DNA of 64,000 nucleotides from Sphingopyxis terrae subsp. terrae NBRC 15098 (GTDB lineage: Bacteria; Pseudomonadota; Alphaproteobacteria; Sphingomonadales; Sphingomonadaceae). The notes beneath the pieces were generated by a model. That model searched no databases, was not told the DNA's origin, and worked only from the letters and a program-made list of their open reading frames with translations. Location of the stretch: the NCBI RefSeq assembly GCF_001598815.1, contig NZ_BCZQ01000020.1:62001-126000 (forward strand). The letters run 5' to 3'. Positions within the stretch are counted from its first letter, which is position 1; each line of letters opens with the position of its first letter. Both the position numbers and the translations under genes were made by a program. Positions 61,940 through 64,000 of this stretch are shown here, in pieces.

Positions 61940-62410
61940 TGCAATTCAAAATCCTGGCGATCTGCCTTATACGATCGGCTGGGCGCGGAAAGCCGAGTGC
62001 GAGTGACAGAGGCAATCAATCCGCTCCCGGTACAGCGTCGGACCGAAACCTTCAAAGCATTCTGCGCATGGAATATCTGGCGAAACCGCAGGCATCCAAT
62101 TGCAAGACGATCGTGATCTGGGCGACCTGTTGCAAAGCGCGCTGCACGGAGTGAAAACGGGGGGCGGGGCGCCTGATCGGTCGCACGAATGGCAGCATGA
62201 GTGCGAAGCTGCATGCCGTGAGCGATGCGATTGGTCGCCCGAGCGGCTTTTTTCGACGGGCAGCTGCGCAGTTTTCTCGGAGGCTTTGCGATTTCAGCCG
62301 GGACCGCGCCGGGCAAAGCCCCAATGGACCTTGGGTCCAGACGCGGCAGGTTGACGACCTCAAGATTTGCCTTCGCGGTCAGCGTCCGGTCGGGGCCGTT
62401 GACCGTCCGA
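61940..62410. other. Gap containing an insertion-sequence relic
   Basis: 471 bases between rlmJ and the M20 gene. The only recognisable content is a broken piece of an IS5-family transposase (next entry). Short open frames here are unconvincing. Confidence 0.6.
62150..62290 (+). pseudogene. Relic of an IS5-family (IS427-like) transposase
   Basis: Translating on the plus strand gives RLIGRTNGSMSAKLHAVSD and then AIGRPSGFF, closely matching the conserved AIGRSRGGLSTKIHA...DALGNP block of IS5-group transposases. The reading frame is broken after FF (a +1 shift continues with DGQLRSF). No ends or inverted repeats are visible. It is a small remnant, long inactive. Confidence 0.65.
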
Positions 62411-63772
62411 TCATTTGCCTTGCCCCCCGTCTGCCATCACCATCAGCACAGACAGAGCGAGCGTTTCAGCGCCCCGTTTGATCGCCGGCTCGGGGACTGG
62501 GGCGAAATAGGGTGAGTGGTTGACCGGCAGTTGTTTCCCTTCGGCCTGATATTGCGCGATCATCGCGGGGTCGTAACCGCCGATAGCGAAGAAGACCGAC
62601 GGGACGCCAGCGTCGATGAAAACCGAAAAATCCTCACTCGCGTTGCCGCCCGCTTCGCTCTTGGGGACAAACTGTACATCCTTGCCGAATGCTTCGGTCA
62701 GCACAGCCGCCGACCGCGCCGACAGCGCCGAGTCATTATGCACCGCGTTGGTGCCGTTGGCGTGTTCGATCGTCGGGGCGGGCGCGTGCGACATCTCGGC
62801 AACGGCGCGCGCCGTCCGGCCGACGCCTTCGATCAGCAATTTGCGCGTGGCGTCGTCGTGCGAGCGCAGCGTCAACTTCAGGTCGGCGTGATCGGGAATG
62901 ATATTGTTCACGGTCCCCGCGACGAAGCTGCCAACCGTGATGACGCCAAACGCCTTGGGATCCTTTTCGCGGCTGATGATCGATTGAACGTCGGTGACAA
63001 AGCGGCTGCCCATCATCACGGGATCGATCCCCTTGTCGGGCATTGATCCATGCGCGCCGACACCATGGAAGGTGATATGGATCGCATCGGATGCCGAACT
63101 CACGACGCCGTCCTTCACCATGACCGTGCCGACCGGCATCGGCGCGACGTGCGCCGCGAAACCGAAATCAGGCTTGCGCCAGCGCGTGAAGAGACCATCG
63201 GCCACCATGGCTTCGGCGCCGCTGACGGCTTCCTCGGAGGGCTGGCCGATGAACATCAGCGTCCCCTTCCACTGATCCTTCATCGCCACGAGCGCGGCGG
63301 CGGTTCCAACCCACCAGGCCATGTGGCTGTCGTGGCCGCAACTATGCGCGACAAAGCTCTGCTCGCCGTTCCATTGCTGCCGGGCGCGGCTAGCATAGGG
63401 GAGGCCGGTCTTTTCTTCCATCGGCAGCGCATCCAGTTCAGTGCGCACGAGGACCGTTGGGCCGTCGCCATTTTTGTAAATGGCGACGATGCCGGTCTGG
63501 CCGACCTTTTCGGTGACGGTGAAGCCGAGCTTGCGCATCTCGCCGGCGAGCAGCGCCGCGGTGCGGGTCTCCTGAAAGCCCAGTTCGGGATGCGCATGGA
63601 TGTCCTTGTAGAGCGCGTCGAGGTGCGGATATTGCTGGTCGAGCGTCGTGTCGATCCGGGCCTTGGCTGCTGCGACATCGAAATCTGGAGGCGCGGTGGT
63701 GGGTGCCTGTGCAAGTGCCGGGACCGCGATCAGCGCGGTGGTCAGCGTCAGCAGCAACTTGTGCATCATCAT
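62411..63772 (-). CDS. Secreted M20-family amidohydrolase/peptidase
   Basis: 453 residues. Signal peptide (HKLLLTLTTALIAVPALAQA), metal-binding motifs HAHPELGFQETRT, SFVAHSCGHDSHMAWW and GQPSEEAVSGAEAM, and the dimerisation lid with GVGAHGSMPDKGIDP. It belongs to the M20D group (IAA-amino acid/N-acyl amidohydrolases). Three ATGs in a row follow AGGAGAC; the second or third has the better spacing. Substrate unknown. Confidence 0.9.
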   Translation of the reverse strand: MMMHKLLLTLTTALIAVPALAQAPTTAPPDFDVAAAKARIDTTLDQQYPHLDALYKDIHAHPELGFQETRTAALLAGEMRKLGFTVTEKVGQTGIVAIYKNGDGPTVLVRTELDALPMEEKTGLPYASRARQQWNGEQSFVAHSCGHDSHMAWWVGTAAALVAMKDQWKGTLMFIGQPSEEAVSGAEAMVADGLFTRWRKPDFGFAAHVAPMPVGTVMVKDGVVSSASDAIHITFHGVGAHGSMPDKGIDPVMMGSRFVTDVQSIISREKDPKAFGVITVGSFVAGTVNNIIPDHADLKLTLRSHDDATRKLLIEGVGRTARAVAEMSHAPAPTIEHANGTNAVHNDSALSARSAAVLTEAFGKDVQFVPKSEAGGNASEDFSVFIDAGVPSVFFAIGGYDPAMIAQYQAEGKQLPVNHSPYFAPVPEPAIKRGAETLALSVLMVMADGGQGK

Positions 63773-63829
63773 GTCTCCTGTTGTGCGGAATCTGTTTTTG
63801 GTGGTGGGCGCCGCCATGGACGCACCGGT

Positions 63830-64000
63830 TCAGCGCAGCGTCGCGGTAACGAGCCGTTCGAGAAAATCGTCGGCGAGCGGGCGACCGGCGAGATAGCCTT
63901 GATCGATCGCCGCAGTCAGGGTGAAGAGGATTTCGAACGCGCCGAGGACGGGCTCGTGTCCCTGTTCTGCCAGCGCCTTCGTCAGCGTGGAGACATTGGC
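63830..64000 (-). CDS. C-terminal end of a helical protein, possibly a TetR-type regulator (partial)
   Basis: Only the last 56 codons are in the window (ending ERLVTATLR). The visible part is helical (LTKALAEQG ... AFEILFTLTAAIDQGYLAG) and could be the C-terminal domain of a TetR/AcrR-type regulator, but that is a guess. The gene continues beyond the right edge, upstream of the M20 gene on the same strand. Confidence 0.5.
   Translation of the reverse strand, partial: ANVSTLTKALAEQGHEPVLGAFEILFTLTAAIDQGYLAGRPLADDFLERLVTATLR

Noticed and set aside
62052..62363. Minus-strand small open frame in the rlmJ/M20 gap
   Set aside because: It overlaps the transposase relic, has no ribosome site and no recognisable content.

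Overview
The window looks like a chromosome segment of a high-GC alphaproteobacterium of the order Sphingomonadales, most like Sphingopyxis or a close relative. The evidence is the gene style (lepB-rnc-era, pyrB next to a catalytically dead dihydroorotase, many TonB/PepSY and secreted proteins) and the dispersed REP-like inverted repeats between genes. This is inferred from protein resemblance; no database was searched. Starts were chosen from ribosome-binding sites, stop/start overlaps and family lengths.

Region 1 (1-35,900) is mostly housekeeping: the topA tail; lepB-rnc-era and a small membrane protein; pgi; gor; an NAD(P)-dependent reductase; a propionyl-CoA block (PccR/ScfR-type regulator divergent from pccB, then mce, scpA, a MetY-type enzyme, bioB, an LprI-like protein and pccA); a CsaA-like protein; a POT peptide transporter with a probable 5' frameshift; pyrB with a pseudo-dihydroorotase; ruvX; DUF3089 and DUF4153 proteins; gatC, gatA and gatB separated by repeats; an amidohydrolase; tRNA-Leu(UAG); tig; an AlkA-type glycosylase; a 2Fe-2S ferredoxin; and rlmB divergent from tRNA-Tyr(GUA).

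Region 2 (36,374-50,636) is accessory and is the best candidate for an undescribed system. A plus-strand unit encodes a transmembrane Ser/Thr kinase, a twin-arginine protein with six FPGDM(L/F) repeats, a small flavoprotein and an ECF43-like sigma factor. That sigma has uncharged residues, including a Thr, where other ECF sigmas carry acidic residues. Divergent from it, eight minus-strand genes lie nearly end to end and encode only secreted proteins, lipoproteins and surface proteins: a YadA-type trimeric autotransporter, three lipoproteins, a large HExxH protein and a Cys-rich partner.

Region 3 (50,907-60,926) is metal-related. It holds copC, an anti-sigma/CnrX-like sensor/ECF sigma trio, a copA-type multicopper oxidase, copB, a TonB receptor, two PepSY membrane proteins and a HutC repressor. 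Four near-identical 27-bp elements, each running from GAGGG to TGCGTAT with the same spacing, lie in front of copC, the sensor/sigma operon, copA-copB and the TonB receptor. They look like the promoters of the local sigma factor. HutC-type TGTATATACA/CGTATATACG palindromes lie in front of the TonB receptor and of hutC itself.

Region 4 (61,109-64,000) has rlmJ, a relic of an IS5-family transposase, a secreted M20 peptidase, and the end of a gene that runs off the window.
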